DNA of 64,000 bases, taken from NCBI RefSeq assembly GCF_000764655.1, contig NZ_JRGL01000092.1, positions 1-64,000 on the forward strand, written 5' to 3'. This stretch comes from Aeromonas aquatica. Lineage in GTDB: Bacteria; Pseudomonadota; Gammaproteobacteria; Enterobacterales; Aeromonadaceae. The notes beneath the pieces are model-generated. The model was not told the origin of the DNA, searched no databases, and worked only from the letters and a program-made list of their open reading frames with translations. Position 1 is the stretch's first letter; each line of letters starts with the position of its first letter. The translations under genes were made by a program, and so were the position numbers. Positions 44,573 through 52,267 of the stretch are shown one piece after another.

Positions 44573-45847
44573 CTATCGCCTTACCACCGGTAGTTCCCCA
44601 AGATCGGTGGTATAGCGGGGGCTGAGTTGCTCCCGTTTCATCGTCAATTCCCTGGGGTCTCTCCCTCTTGCTGCAAAGTAGACTTTCCCCAGCCGCCCCT
44701 GGTTAATCTTGTCGATCACCTGCATCAGTGCCTCGCTGCGGGGATCCTGCTGCGGGTCAGCGAAAAGATCTCCCTGGTGCATGCTGACCGGGGTGAAATC
44801 GGCCAGCATGACGCCCCCCTTCATATAGCGGACATCATCCCGCCAGATCCGGCGCAGCAGCGGTTCAACCAGTGCCAGCAGGTCACGGGTATCTGAGGTG
44901 GGGGTCTGCAACCGGGTCGATATCTGGTTGCCGTAGTAGGTCTCCCGCTCCGATAAGGGGCTGCTCCTTATAAAGAGGGTGACGTGGCGGCACCGTTGCC
45001 CCTCGGCCCGCAGCTTCTCGGCAGCCCGCTCCATGTAGCCGGCCAGTGCCTCCCGCATGGGGACAAAGTCGGTGATGCGCTCGCCGAAGCTCCGGCTGCA
45101 GATGATCTGCTGCTTGGCCTGGACCAATTGCTCCAGCTCGGCACAGGGGATCCCCCGCAGCTCCTGCACGGTGCGCTCGACGACGACGCCATACTGACGG
45201 CGCAGGCTCTTGGGGTCGGCCACTACCAGGTCAGCCACAGTGTTGATGCCCTGGGCCGTCAGTTTGGCTGTCAGTTTGCGCCCGATCCCCCAGACTTCCT
45301 CAACCGGGGTGATGGCCATCAGCTTGGCGCGGCGCCCCTCATCACGCAGATCCACCACACCGCCGGTGGCCGGCCACTTCTTGGCGGCGTAGTTCGCCAG
45401 CTTGGCGAGAGTCTTGGTGGGCCCGATGCCGACTCCGACGGTGAGACCGGTCCATTGCTGCACTCGCTCGCGAACTTGGCGGCCATAGGCCATCAGGTCG
45501 CCAGCCCAGAACTCCCCGAGCTCGATGAACGCTTCATCGATACTGTAGACCTCCACCGCCGGCGCCATGCTCTCCAGGGTCGTCATCACCCGGTTCGACA
45601 TGTCGCCGTAGAGGGCGTAGTTGGAGCTGAACCAGATGCCTCCCTGCTCCTCGTAGAGCTCGCGGATCTGGAAGTAGGGCACCGCCATCTTGATCCCCAG
45701 TGCTTTGGCCTCTGGGCTGCGAGACACAACGCAGCCATCGTTGTTGGAGAGCACCACGATGGGCCGCCCCTTCAGATCAGGCCGAAACAGGCGTTCGCAG
45801 GAGGCGTAGAAGTTGTTCACATCGACCAGGGCAATGGCGGTGGGCAT
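44573..45847 (-). CDS. umuC: DNA polymerase V catalytic subunit UmuC
   Basis: A 424-aa Y-family translesion polymerase. Catalytic carboxylates lie in [17 protein letters not shown] at the N-terminus and in [13 protein letters not shown] near residue 100. The little-finger domain and the C-terminal UmuC part (LPVV end) are complete, so the protein looks intact. With cleaved UmuD it copies damaged DNA at the cost of mutations. It lies 3 bp after umuD and ends convergently to the DUF347 gene. Confidence 0.95.
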   Translation of the reverse strand: MPTAIALVDVNNFYASCERLFRPDLKGRPIVVLSNNDGCVVSRSPEAKALGIKMAVPYFQIRELYEEQGGIWFSSNYALYGDMSNRVMTTLESMAPAVEVYSIDEAFIELGEFWAGDLMAYGRQVRERVQQWTGLTVGVGIGPTKTLAKLANYAAKKWPATGGVVDLRDEGRRAKLMAITPVEEVWGIGRKLTAKLTAQGINTVADLVVADPKSLRRQYGVVVERTVQELRGIPCAELEQLVQAKQQIICSRSFGERITDFVPMREALAGYMERAAEKLRAEGQRCRHVTLFIRSSPLSERETYYGNQISTRLQTPTSDTRDLLALVEPLLRRIWRDDVRYMKGGVMLADFTPVSMHQGDLFADPQQDPRSEALMQVIDKINQGRLGKVYFAARGRDPRELTMKREQLSPRYTTDLGELPVVRR

Positions 45848-45850
45848 GGT

Positions 45851-46273
45851 TTACCCCTGCTTGGTCTTGTGGAGCACGAAGGTGACGACCCCGAATATCT
45901 CCAGCTCCTGCCCTTCTTGCGGATAAATAGGAGGAAAATCGGGGTTGGCCGGGAGTAGGGCGGGCCGTGGCGTTTCCTGCAGTTCCTTGACGGTGAACTC
46001 GCCATCCAGGCAGGCCAGCACAATGGCGCCATGGCGGGCCTCTACCGCCCTGTCGACAACCAGCAGGTCGCCGTCATGGATCCCCTTCCTGACCATGCTG
46101 TGTCCACTGGCGCGCACGTAGAATGTGGCGGCCGGATGCTCGATGCAGATCTGGTTCAGGTCGATGGTCTGCTCCACATAGTCTTGGGCCGGGCTGGGGA
46201 AGCCACAGGCGACAGGCGAAAGGAACAGCGGCAGCTCAAGGCTGTCGGGTGATGGATGCGTGATAGCAAGCAT
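45851..46273 (-). CDS. umuD: Polymerase V subunit UmuD
   Basis: A 140-aa S24-type autoprotease. The cleavage bond is Cys23-Gly24 (VACGFPSPAQ), with Ser59 in ASGHSM and Lys96 in FTVKEL as the dyad; these match E. coli Cys24-Gly25, Ser60 and Lys97. RecA-induced cleavage yields UmuD' for polymerase V. The start at 46273 is right behind a LexA box (46288-46303); an upstream in-frame ATG would lie beyond that box and is rejected. Confidence 0.95.
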   Translation of the reverse strand: MLAITHPSPDSLELPLFLSPVACGFPSPAQDYVEQTIDLNQICIEHPAATFYVRASGHSMVRKGIHDGDLLVVDRAVEARHGAIVLACLDGEFTVKELQETPRPALLPANPDFPPIYPQEGQELEIFGVVTFVLHKTKQG

Positions 46274-46287
46274 GGTTCTGGCTCTTA

Positions 46288-46303
46288 CTGTGTTTTTATA
46301 CAG
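46288..46303 (-). promoter_or_regulatory. LexA (SOS) box of umuDC
   Basis: CTGT-GTTTTTAT-ACAG matches CTGT-N8-ACAG. It is 14 bp before the umuD ATG and overlaps the likely promoter. Confidence 0.85.
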
Positions 46304-46400
46304 TATAGCAAGGGCCTTTGCTGTCCGCATCAGGTGCCAGTTGGGATGTACTTCAGTTGACTCTGGCGCCAGCTCTGCCAATTAAAATCATTTTAGCGGC

Positions 46401-46425
46401 TAAAATGTCGTGGTGAGACATTTTA
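46401..46425. repeat. Palindrome copy 1
   Basis: TAAAATGTC-N7-GACATTTTA, 9-bp arms; the core ATGTCGT...GACATT is shared with the copy at 47008-47028. Confidence 0.6.
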
Positions 46426-46442
46426 TAATTTCAGCACGAACT

Positions 46443-46461
46443 ATGTCGCAGCAGGACAATT
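46443..46461. repeat. Palindrome copy 2 (degenerate)
   Basis: ATGTCGCAGCAGGACAAT closely resembles the core of copies 1 and 3 but has weaker symmetry. Confidence 0.4.
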
Positions 46462-46805
46462 ATTAATAACTTTCGTTTGCCTATATGGATAAACCATATG
46501 AATGATTTTCTTTGGTCGGCTTTTGGTCGCATAGAGCACACAAGATGTGTTTGTTAATGCTTTTCTTGGAATCAATATTTTATCGGGCAGTCAATTGTTT
46601 ATATCCATGTGGGAACATCCTAACAATCAATATTGAAATTCTGATGATGGACAACCGTCAATGATTATTTGATTCTGTGATTATATAATCATGAGGGGAG
46701 CACAAAAGTAGATACGTCGACAATATCAGGCCGCATGCGGGCTCAGTCGCCATCCGTTACCATGGAGGGGTTCGAGAGGGTCCGTCATTGTCCGGCACCG
46801 CCACT

Positions 46806-46827
46806 CATCAAGATTGCAATCTTGATG
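46806..46827. repeat. Perfect 22-bp palindrome
   Basis: Half-site CATCAAGATTG is followed directly by its exact complement CAATCTTGATG. Confidence 0.7.
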
Positions 46828-47007
46828 TAAAACGCGGTCTGCGTTGGTGTTGTGCAAGCGAGCTGTAGTGATACGACAAAGATTTGGTTCTTGTCTTGGT
46901 CTGGGGTTCACCGATGTGAGAGCGGCTAAATAGTAATAATGACAATATGAAATTAAAAATATTGGCTTCAACTAAAAATAAATAAACTATCGTTTGCTTA
47001 TAATCGT

Positions 47008-47028
47008 CAATGTCGTAGCAAGACATTG
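47008..47028. repeat. Palindrome copy 3
   Basis: CAATGTC-GTAGCAA-GACATTG, 7-bp arms and the same spacer length as copy 1. Confidence 0.6.
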
Positions 47029-47060
47029 CTCCATATTTCACATATGGCATTTTTAATATG

Positions 47061-47078
47061 AGTCAACTCTAGTTGACT
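47061..47078. repeat. 18-bp inverted repeat
   Basis: AGTCAACT-CT-AGTTGACT, 8-bp perfect arms; operator-like, in the AT-rich block before the 47204 promoter. Confidence 0.5.
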
Positions 47079-47203
47079 GCTTTCTAAACTATAATTTACA
47101 GAATGTAGCGAAATCCACGTTTCGTGAGACCGAGAGTGGTTTGTAGCATCTGAACAGATTTTCTAGGCTGAACCTTGAAAACCTGTCTTTTATCAAATTG
47201 TCA

Positions 47204-47233
47204 TTGACAGACAGAATTACAGGTCTGTAAATT
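47204..47233 (+). promoter_or_regulatory. Promoter for the pre-lysis genes
   Basis: Consensus TTGACA (47204-47209), an 18-bp spacer and TAAATT (47228-47233). The spacer carries ACAGAC/GTCTGT, possibly an operator. Confidence 0.5.
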
Positions 47234-47311
47234 ATCCCCACTGGCAGCCCATGCCAAATAACTCATGCACTTAATTTTCATCCGAGCAGATAATGCCGGA
47301 GGCTCGCTATT

Positions 47312-47662
47312 ATGTTAATGACTGAATATCCGCTCCGTTATTGGCAGGGGAAAGGGGTTTTCACAGCTGAAGTTAATGGGGATGAGCTTATGGAGTTCAA
47401 GGTATCCCAGCTCCTCGGGACTGGGAACTCTGTGCTCAAGATGGTGATCCAGGCTCATGAGCGGGCAGGTTGCGATATGGGGGCATGCTGGGCGGAGCTG
47501 GCGGCACTGCAACAAATTGCGTGTATGAGTGGTTTTAGTGAGGTGCTTATATCTACAGCAGGGATTGGCCCTAGGAGGGAAAGTGGATCTGGAACGGGTT
47601 TGGGTAGTTGGCGTTTTGATGGTGACACTGGTCGTTGGGTGCGTCGTTTTGCTGTTCGGTGA
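47312..47662 (+). CDS. Unknown phage protein, 116 aa
   Basis: Not recognised. MLMTEYPLRYWQGKGVFTAE, then GDELMEFKVSQLLGTGNSVL and CDMGACWAELAALQQIACMS. GGAGG lies about 9 bp before the ATG; Met3 is an alternative start. The last 26 codons overlap the next gene in a different frame, and this tail is Gly/Arg-rich (GSGTGLGSWRFDGDTGRWVR). The gene is probably real because codon use and ribosome site are good, but the true stop may be functionally tolerated overlap. Confidence 0.5.
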   Translation: MLMTEYPLRYWQGKGVFTAEVNGDELMEFKVSQLLGTGNSVLKMVIQAHERAGCDMGACWAELAALQQIACMSGFSEVLISTAGIGPRRESGSGTGLGSWRFDGDTGRWVRRFAVR

Positions 47663-47939
47663 CAGCTATATTTCGCGAAAGCAGGCTGAGCTGTGTGTGC
47701 AAGGATGGGTTGGCAGCTTACCAAGCTGGGAGGCTGAGCAGTGCGCAGTATTGTTTACTAAACCTGGAGTATATGTGAAGCGGACGAGCAGTGGCGACGT
47801 TCTCCTTGGTAGCTTCCAGATTAGCCGTTATGACCTGAGCATGATCCATAAGGCTGTGATGGATAGTGCGCCAGAAAGTATGACTAGCGTGGCGCCATTC
47901 GATGTGTGGTGGAGTAACTTGCCAACGGGTGGCCGTTGA
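47583..47939 (+). CDS. Single-TM protein with GTG start, 118 aa
   Basis: Not recognised. A very strong AGGAGGG lies 3-5 bp before the GTG. The N-terminal VDLERVWVVGVLMVTLVVGC then VVLLFGDSY is a TM helix or uncleaved signal. The rest is soluble (QAELCVQGWVGSLPSWEAEQ and DVLLGSFQISRYDLSMIHKA) with two cysteines and a WWSNLPTGGR end, so it probably faces the periplasm. It lies directly before the late promoter and overlaps the previous gene by 80 bp. Confidence 0.6.
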   Translation: MDLERVWVVGVLMVTLVVGCVVLLFGDSYISRKQAELCVQGWVGSLPSWEAEQCAVLFTKPGVYVKRTSSGDVLLGSFQISRYDLSMIHKAVMDSAPESMTSVAPFDVWWSNLPTGGR

Positions 47940-47965
47940 CAGTCAAAAGCAATTTTGTGTAGAGT
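47936..47965 (+). promoter_or_regulatory. Late promoter PR'
   Basis: Consensus TTGACA (47936-47941), an 18-bp spacer and TAGAGT (47960-47965). Transcription would start near 47972 and meet a terminator almost at once, the standard Q-dependent late arrangement. Confidence 0.65.
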
Positions 47966-47980
47966 GAAAGCCAATGATGG

Positions 47981-48013
47981 AGGACTGCACCCGAAAGGGT
48001 TCAGTCCTTTTTT
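47981..48013 (+). terminator. Late terminator tR' (Q-antiterminated)
   Basis: AGGACTG-c-ACCC-GAAA-GGGT-t-CAGTCCT, an 11-bp stem with a GAAA tetraloop, then a run of T. It lies between PR' and the holin gene, so late genes need read-through. Confidence 0.85.
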
Positions 48014-48066
48014 ATTTCCCTTTCCAAACCTCGGCCTTGCCGGGGTTTTTCGTTTCTGGGGGATTC

Positions 48067-48273
48067 ATGAACCAAGGACATGAGCAGCTCGCTACCACAG
48101 TGGTCGGTGAAACTGCGAAATCAGCCCCTCCTGTCGCAGTGGTGAGTATGTCGTGGGCTGGTGTCTCGCTGAACGATTGGGTGCTGATCGCGACGCTAGT
48201 ATGGCTTTCAGTGCAAATCGGCTGGTTTATCTGGTCGAACATCATCAAGCCACGCGCCAAGCAGGTGGGGTAG
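48067..48273 (+). CDS. Phage holin (one-TM)
   Basis: A 68-aa protein: polar N-terminus (MNQGHEQLATTVVGETAKSA), one strong TM (about 36-57, LNDWVLIATLVWLSVQIGWF) and a basic end (NIIKPRAKQVG). It is the first gene of the lysis cassette, before a SAR endolysin, so a holin or pinholin is expected. GGGG lies before the ATG; the in-frame upstream extension runs through the terminator and is rejected. The family cannot be named exactly. Confidence 0.78.
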   Translation: MNQGHEQLATTVVGETAKSAPPVAVVSMSWAGVSLNDWVLIATLVWLSVQIGWFIWSNIIKPRAKQVG

Positions 48274-48275
48274 GC

Positions 48276-48767
48276 ATGACAAAAGTGCGAATTGCCATAG
48301 CGGCGCTCACTCTCAGTGCTGCGGGCTTTGTGGGGCTCCTGAATCGGGAGGGGTTTGAGCCGATGGCTTACCCCGATCCGGTACACGGTACCAAGCTCCC
48401 CACTATCGGCTTTGGAAGCACCGAAGGGGTCAAGATGGGGGACACCATCACTCCCGTCGCCGCGGTGAACCGGAGCCTTCGGGAGGTACGGGTATTCGAG
48501 GATTCCCTCAAGGCCTGCATCAAGGTGCCACTCCACCAGTATGAGTTCGACGCCTATGTCGAGCTCTCCCACAACATTGGCCCCGGTGCCTTCTGTCGCT
48601 CCACCATCGTGAAGCGCCTGAACTCTGGCGACTACTCCGGGGCCTGTGAGGCGATCCTGCTGTTCAAGCGATCCGGTAATCAGGACTGTTCAGCGCCAGG
48701 GAACCGGGTATGCCCGGGGCTCTGGAAAGACCGGCTGCGCCTCAATACTAAGTGCAAGGGGGCATGA
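48276..48767 (+). CDS. SAR endolysin (GH24 lysozyme)
   Basis: A 163-aa lysozyme. The N-terminal weakly hydrophobic segment (VRIAIAALTLSAAGFVGLL) is rich in Ala and Gly, as in signal-arrest-release endolysins. The catalytic triad of the T4-lysozyme family fits Glu25, Asp34 and Thr43 (REG, YPDP, PTIGFGST), with a loop 3 residues longer than usual. It cuts glycosidic bonds of peptidoglycan once released from the membrane. It overlaps Rz at its end. Confidence 0.92.
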   Translation: MTKVRIAIAALTLSAAGFVGLLNREGFEPMAYPDPVHGTKLPTIGFGSTEGVKMGDTITPVAAVNRSLREVRVFEDSLKACIKVPLHQYEFDAYVELSHNIGPGAFCRSTIVKRLNSGDYSGACEAILLFKRSGNQDCSAPGNRVCPGLWKDRLRLNTKCKGA

Positions 48768-49306
48768 TGGGAGTGACTCCACAGAGTAAGGCTGTGCCAT
48801 TTCTGGCCGGCGCCTTGGTGATAGCCGCCCTGGCCGGCGGTGGGGTGGCGCTCTATCGATCTGGTCATGCTGCTGGGGAGGAGGGGGAGCGCAAGACCTG
48901 GCAGGTGAAGTGGAATGAAGAGGCTACCAGCCTCGCTACTGCCAGGACCAAGGCAGAGCTGGAGGCTCGGAAGGAAGAACAGCGCCGTCAGGCAAAAATC
49001 GATGAGGTGAGAGACCATGCACAAGAACAAATCGCCCAAGCACAAGCTGATGCTGTTGCTGCTGGCCTTGAGTCTGGTCGGTTGCGTGAGCAAGCCCGCC
49101 GCCTGGCAGCCAGAGCAAGTCAGTGCACCAGCGGTTCCGGCGCTTCCCAGGGAGGCCCGGCAGCCGGGCAACCTGCCATGGTGCTCGCCGACCTGCTCGG
49201 CAGGGCTGACGAAAGAGCGGGTGAGCTGGCAGCAGCGTATGACCGAGCTCGAGCATCCGGTCTGGCCTGCGAAAGAGCCTACGACTCCTTGATTACCCGG
49301 CAGTAA
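48764..49306 (+). CDS. Rz: Rz-like inner-membrane spanin (DUF2514 type)
   Basis: A 180-aa protein. One N-terminal TM (about 12-32, VPFLAGALVIAALAGGGVAL) is followed by a long coiled coil (KTWQVKWNEEATSLATARTK onward) with heavy Glu/Arg/Ala content and a C-terminal helix. It matches DUF2514, the i-spanin of many phages, which joins the o-spanin to fuse the two membranes at lysis. The start may be 48764 or 48767. An o-spanin is nested in another frame. Confidence 0.88.
   Translation: MMGVTPQSKAVPFLAGALVIAALAGGGVALYRSGHAAGEEGERKTWQVKWNEEATSLATARTKAELEARKEEQRRQAKIDEVRDHAQEQIAQAQADAVAAGLESGRLREQARRLAARASQCTSGSGASQGGPAAGQPAMVLADLLGRADERAGELAAAYDRARASGLACERAYDSLITRQ
49017..49292 (+). CDS. Rz1: Rz1-like outer-membrane lipoprotein spanin (nested in Rz)
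   Basis: A 91-aa protein wholly inside Rz in another frame. The N-terminus is basic (MHKNKSPKHK), followed by a lipoprotein signal LMLLLLALSLVGC with lipidation at Cys23. The mature part is Pro-rich near its start (AVPALPREARQPGNLP). That is the o-spanin structure. GGTGAGAG lies before the ATG. Together with Rz it completes the lysis cassette. Confidence 0.87.
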   Translation: MHKNKSPKHKLMLLLLALSLVGCVSKPAAWQPEQVSAPAVPALPREARQPGNLPWCSPTCSAGLTKERVSWQQRMTELEHPVWPAKEPTTP

Positions 49307-49392
49307 CCGAATCGCCGCACCGGGTCACTCTACCATCTGGCGGGTCGTCCCGCGTTAATGTGTGCCGGTGCGGCACCAACCAGGTAGCAGCC

Positions 49393-49773
49393 ATGCCTCC
49401 ACGAGTTCCCAAGGTGTGCAGAGATCGTACCTGCCATCAGTTGACTATCGAGCGGCATGGCTACTGCCCAGCCCACATACATCTGCTCGATGGGTGGAAG
49501 AAGGTCGCCAAGGTCAGCGCCGATGATCGCGGCTATGACTGGGCGTGGCGCAAGCGGCGCAAGCGGATCCTGGTGAGGGATAGCTACCTGTGCCAGGTGT
49601 GCCTTGCTCTTGGCATTGTGACGCCAGCGACTCAAGTCGATCACATCGTCAACAAGGCCGCTGACGGCACCGATGATGACGATAACTTGCAGAGCATCTG
49701 CGACCCTTGCCACGCCACCAAGACGCGGGCAGAGGCGCTGGCAGCCCGCCGGGCGGGGCTGGGGAGGGGGTAG
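49393..49773 (+). CDS. HNH endonuclease (packaging-associated)
   Basis: A 126-aa protein. CRDRTCHQLTIERHGYCPAH, then the HNH core YLCQVCLALGIVTPATQVDH, HIVNKAADGTDDDDNLQSIC, DPCHATKTRA. It carries CxxC pairs, a catalytic His in VDHI and an Asn in DNLQ. HNH proteins next to the terminase help make cos ends in HK97-like phages. The start at 49393 (MPPRVPKV) is preferred over 49360. It lies 95 bp before the small terminase gene. Confidence 0.9.
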   Translation: MPPRVPKVCRDRTCHQLTIERHGYCPAHIHLLDGWKKVAKVSADDRGYDWAWRKRRKRILVRDSYLCQVCLALGIVTPATQVDHIVNKAADGTDDDDNLQSICDPCHATKTRAEALAARRAGLGRG

Positions 49774-49868
49774 GGGGGATCAAATCCTCCCAGCTTTTCG
49801 ACCTCACCACTGCTCCGCCCCGTGAAATTTTTATACCCGCGAAATTAAAAATTTAAATGGAGGGCGCG

Positions 49869-50354
49869 ATGGGCGGTGCAGCTACCGTGCCCGGGCGCGG
49901 TAGGAAGCCCAAGCCGACGGCCTTGAAGCGCTTAGGGGGCAATGCCGGCAAGCGGGCGCTGAACAAAAACGAACCTACCTTCACCCCTTTGATCGGGGTC
50001 GCTTGCCCAGAGTGGCTGGCAGAAGACCAGTGGGCCCCCACGTTATGGGACATGGTGATCAAAGAGCTGTGCGCCGCCGAGGTACTGTGCATCACCGATC
50101 TGCACAACCTGGAGGCATTCTGCGCCGCTTACTCCCGCTGGCGCAGAGCCGAGATCGAGATCACCAGGCACGGCCTGGTGGTTGAAGGGGCCACTGGTGG
50201 TCCAGTCAAAAATCCGGCCTGTACCGTCGCCAACGAATCACTCAAGCAAATGACCACATACGGGGCCCTGCTCGGGCTGGACCCTTCCAGCCGCTCGCGC
50301 CTGATCGGCGGCAACAAGAAGAAGGGAGGAGGCAACCCGTTCGCTGCTTTGTAG
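49869..50354 (+). CDS. Terminase small subunit (P27 family)
   Basis: A 161-aa protein: GRGRKPKPTALKRLGGNAGK at the start is the P27-family signature. CPEWLAEDQWAPTLWDMVIK and LCITDLHNLEAFCAAYSRWR follow, and a C-terminus ending NKKKGGGNPFAAL. The small subunit recognises phage DNA and passes it to the large subunit. The start at 49869 has GGAGGG 4 bp upstream; the ATG at 49857 overlaps that site and is less likely. Confidence 0.92.
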   Translation: MGGAATVPGRGRKPKPTALKRLGGNAGKRALNKNEPTFTPLIGVACPEWLAEDQWAPTLWDMVIKELCAAEVLCITDLHNLEAFCAAYSRWRRAEIEITRHGLVVEGATGGPVKNPACTVANESLKQMTTYGALLGLDPSSRSRLIGGNKKKGGGNPFAAL

Positions 50355-50363
50355 GGATGGACT

Positions 50364-52085
50364 ATGGCCGCACGCAAAAGCTATCCCTACGTCAACGTGG
50401 CCAATGGCTACGCCCGCGATGTGGTGCGCGGCAACATCCCCGCCTGCCGCTACGTGATCCAGGCCTGCCAGCGGCATCTCGATGATCTGGCCAAAGAGAA
50501 GTCGGCCAAGTTCCGGTTTCGTTTCGACAAGGACAAAGCCGAACGGGCTGCCAAGTTCGTTCAGCTCATGCCCCACACCAAAGGGGAGTGGGCCTTCAAG
50601 CGCCAGACCTTGAACCTCGAGCCGTGGCAACTGTTCATCATCTGCTGCGTGTTTGGCTGGGTGCGCAAGGGCAGCGGGCTGCGTCGCTTTCGCGAGGTCT
50701 ACAACGAGATCCCCCGCAAGAATGGCAAGTCGGCGCTCTCCGCTCCGGTTGGCCTCTACTGCTTCGCGGCAGATAACGAATTCGGTGCCGAGGTCTACTC
50801 CGGCGCCACCACTGAAAAACAGGCGTGGGAGGTATTCCGCCCCGCCCGCCTGATGGCCAAGCGTACCCCAGCGCTGCTCGATCACTACGGCATCGAGGTC
50901 AACGCCAGCAACCTGAATATCCCTGCTGACGGTGCTCGCTTTGAGCCGCTGATTGGCAATCCGGGTGACGGTCAGTCGCCATCCTGCGCCATCGTGGACG
51001 AATACCACGAGCATGACAGCGACGACCTCTACACCACCATGATCACCGGTATGGGCGCCCGCCGCCAACCGCTGATGTGGGTCATCACCACTGCCGGCTA
51101 CAACATCGACGGCCCCTGCTACGACAAGCGGCGGGAAGTAATCGAGATGCTGGCTGGCACGGTGCCGGACGATGAGCTGTTCGGGATCATCTACACCATT
51201 GACGAGGGTGATGACTGGGCGGATCCCAAGGTGTTAGCTAAGGCTAATCCGAACATGGGCATCTCGGTTTACTCCGAGCATCTGCTGGCGCAGCAGGCCA
51301 AGGCCATCAAGTCGGCCCGCTTTGCCAACATCTTCAAAACCAAACACCTCAACGTCTGGGTCTCGGCCAAGACGGCGTTCTACAACATGCAGCGCTGGGC
51401 GGCCTGCGAAGACAAGAGCCTCACCCTGGAGCAGTTCGACGGTGACGAGTGCATCCTCGGTTTCGACCTGGCCCGCAAGCTCGACATGAACTCCATGGCG
51501 CGGCTGTTCTGGCGCGATATCGACGGCAAGCGCCACTACTACTCGGTCGCCCCCAGGTTCTGGGTGCCGGAAGATACCGTGTTCGATAACGATAACCGGC
51601 GTCTGGCGGAGCGATACCAGAAGTGGGTCAACCTGGGCGAGCTCAGCACCACCGATGGGGCAGAGATCGACTATCGCGAGATCTTCGAAGAGGCCAAAGA
51701 GGCCAACCTGGCCAACAAGGTGCTGGAGACTCCACTCGATCCGGCAGGGGCAATTGCCCTGTCTCACTCGCTGGCAGATGAGGGGATGACCCCCATCACC
51801 ATCACCCAGAACTATCAGAACATGTCCGCCGGAATGAAGGAGCTGGAGGCTGCGATCCAGGCCGGCCGCTTCCACCACGACGGCAACAGCCTGATGACCT
51901 GGTGTATCGGCAATGTGATCGGCAAGAACCTACCCGGAAACGATGACATGGTGCGCCCGGTCAAGGAGAGCGCGGATCAGAAGATAGACGGCGCGGTGGC
52001 GCTGATCATGACCATCGCCCGCGCCATGGTGCCGGATCGCGGCGATGACCGCTCCATCTACGAAACCTCGGACGTTTTATGCTGA
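50364..52085 (+). CDS. Terminase large subunit
   Basis: A 573-aa packaging motor. The ATPase part contains a Walker A-like [13 protein letters not shown] near residue 116 and Walker [12 protein letters not shown] near 211. The C-terminal nuclease domain has [15 protein letters not shown] near 370 with its metal-binding Asp. It translocates DNA into the prohead and cuts it at cos. It follows the small subunit after 9 bp and overlaps a small membrane gene by 7 bp. Confidence 0.95.
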   Translation: MAARKSYPYVNVANGYARDVVRGNIPACRYVIQACQRHLDDLAKEKSAKFRFRFDKDKAERAAKFVQLMPHTKGEWAFKRQTLNLEPWQLFIICCVFGWVRKGSGLRRFREVYNEIPRKNGKSALSAPVGLYCFAADNEFGAEVYSGATTEKQAWEVFRPARLMAKRTPALLDHYGIEVNASNLNIPADGARFEPLIGNPGDGQSPSCAIVDEYHEHDSDDLYTTMITGMGARRQPLMWVITTAGYNIDGPCYDKRREVIEMLAGTVPDDELFGIIYTIDEGDDWADPKVLAKANPNMGISVYSEHLLAQQAKAIKSARFANIFKTKHLNVWVSAKTAFYNMQRWAACEDKSLTLEQFDGDECILGFDLARKLDMNSMARLFWRDIDGKRHYYSVAPRFWVPEDTVFDNDNRRLAERYQKWVNLGELSTTDGAEIDYREIFEEAKEANLANKVLETPLDPAGAIALSHSLADEGMTPITITQNYQNMSAGMKELEAAIQAGRFHHDGNSLMTWCIGNVIGKNLPGNDDMVRPVKESADQKIDGAVALIMTIARAMVPDRGDDRSIYETSDVLC

Positions 52086-52267
52086 CACAACTTTTCATTT
52101 TCATCGTGGGCCTGCTGGGGGCTGCGGCGCTGGCCTATGGCGCCAGCCTCTACGCCCCGCCGCTCGGCTGGATAGTGGGCGGTCTGCTCTGCCTGATCTG
52201 GTCATTAATGATGAGTCGAGCAGTGGCTGCCGCCGAGTTCGCCAAACGCCACAAGGGGGATAGCTAA
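52079..52267 (+). CDS. Small two-TM membrane protein, 62 aa
   Basis: [20 protein letters not shown], then [20 protein letters not shown] gives two TM helices, followed by a short basic tail (FAKRHKGDS). It overlaps the terminase stop by 7 bp and the portal start by 1 bp. Small membrane proteins between terminase and portal recur in HK97-type phages, but their role is unknown. It is probably not a holin, as the lysis cassette is complete. Confidence 0.75.
   Translation: MLTQLFIFIVGLLGAAALAYGASLYAPPLGWIVGGLLCLIWSLMMSRAVAAAEFAKRHKGDS

Larger units (their letters stand above)
46304..47203. other. AT-rich non-coding block with palindromic repeats
   Basis: About 900 bp without a convincing gene. 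It contains a 22-bp perfect palindrome (46806-46827), three copies of an ATGTCG-type palindrome (46401-46425, 46443-46461, 47008-47028) and an 18-bp inverted repeat (47061-47078). The composition differs from the phage genes on either side. It may be a remnant of a deleted gene pair with operators left behind. Confidence 0.5.

Noticed and set aside
46726-46971. An 81-codon minus-strand frame in the AT-rich block
   Set aside because: It has no ribosome site, mixed composition and no recognisable motif, and it spans the 22-bp palindrome.
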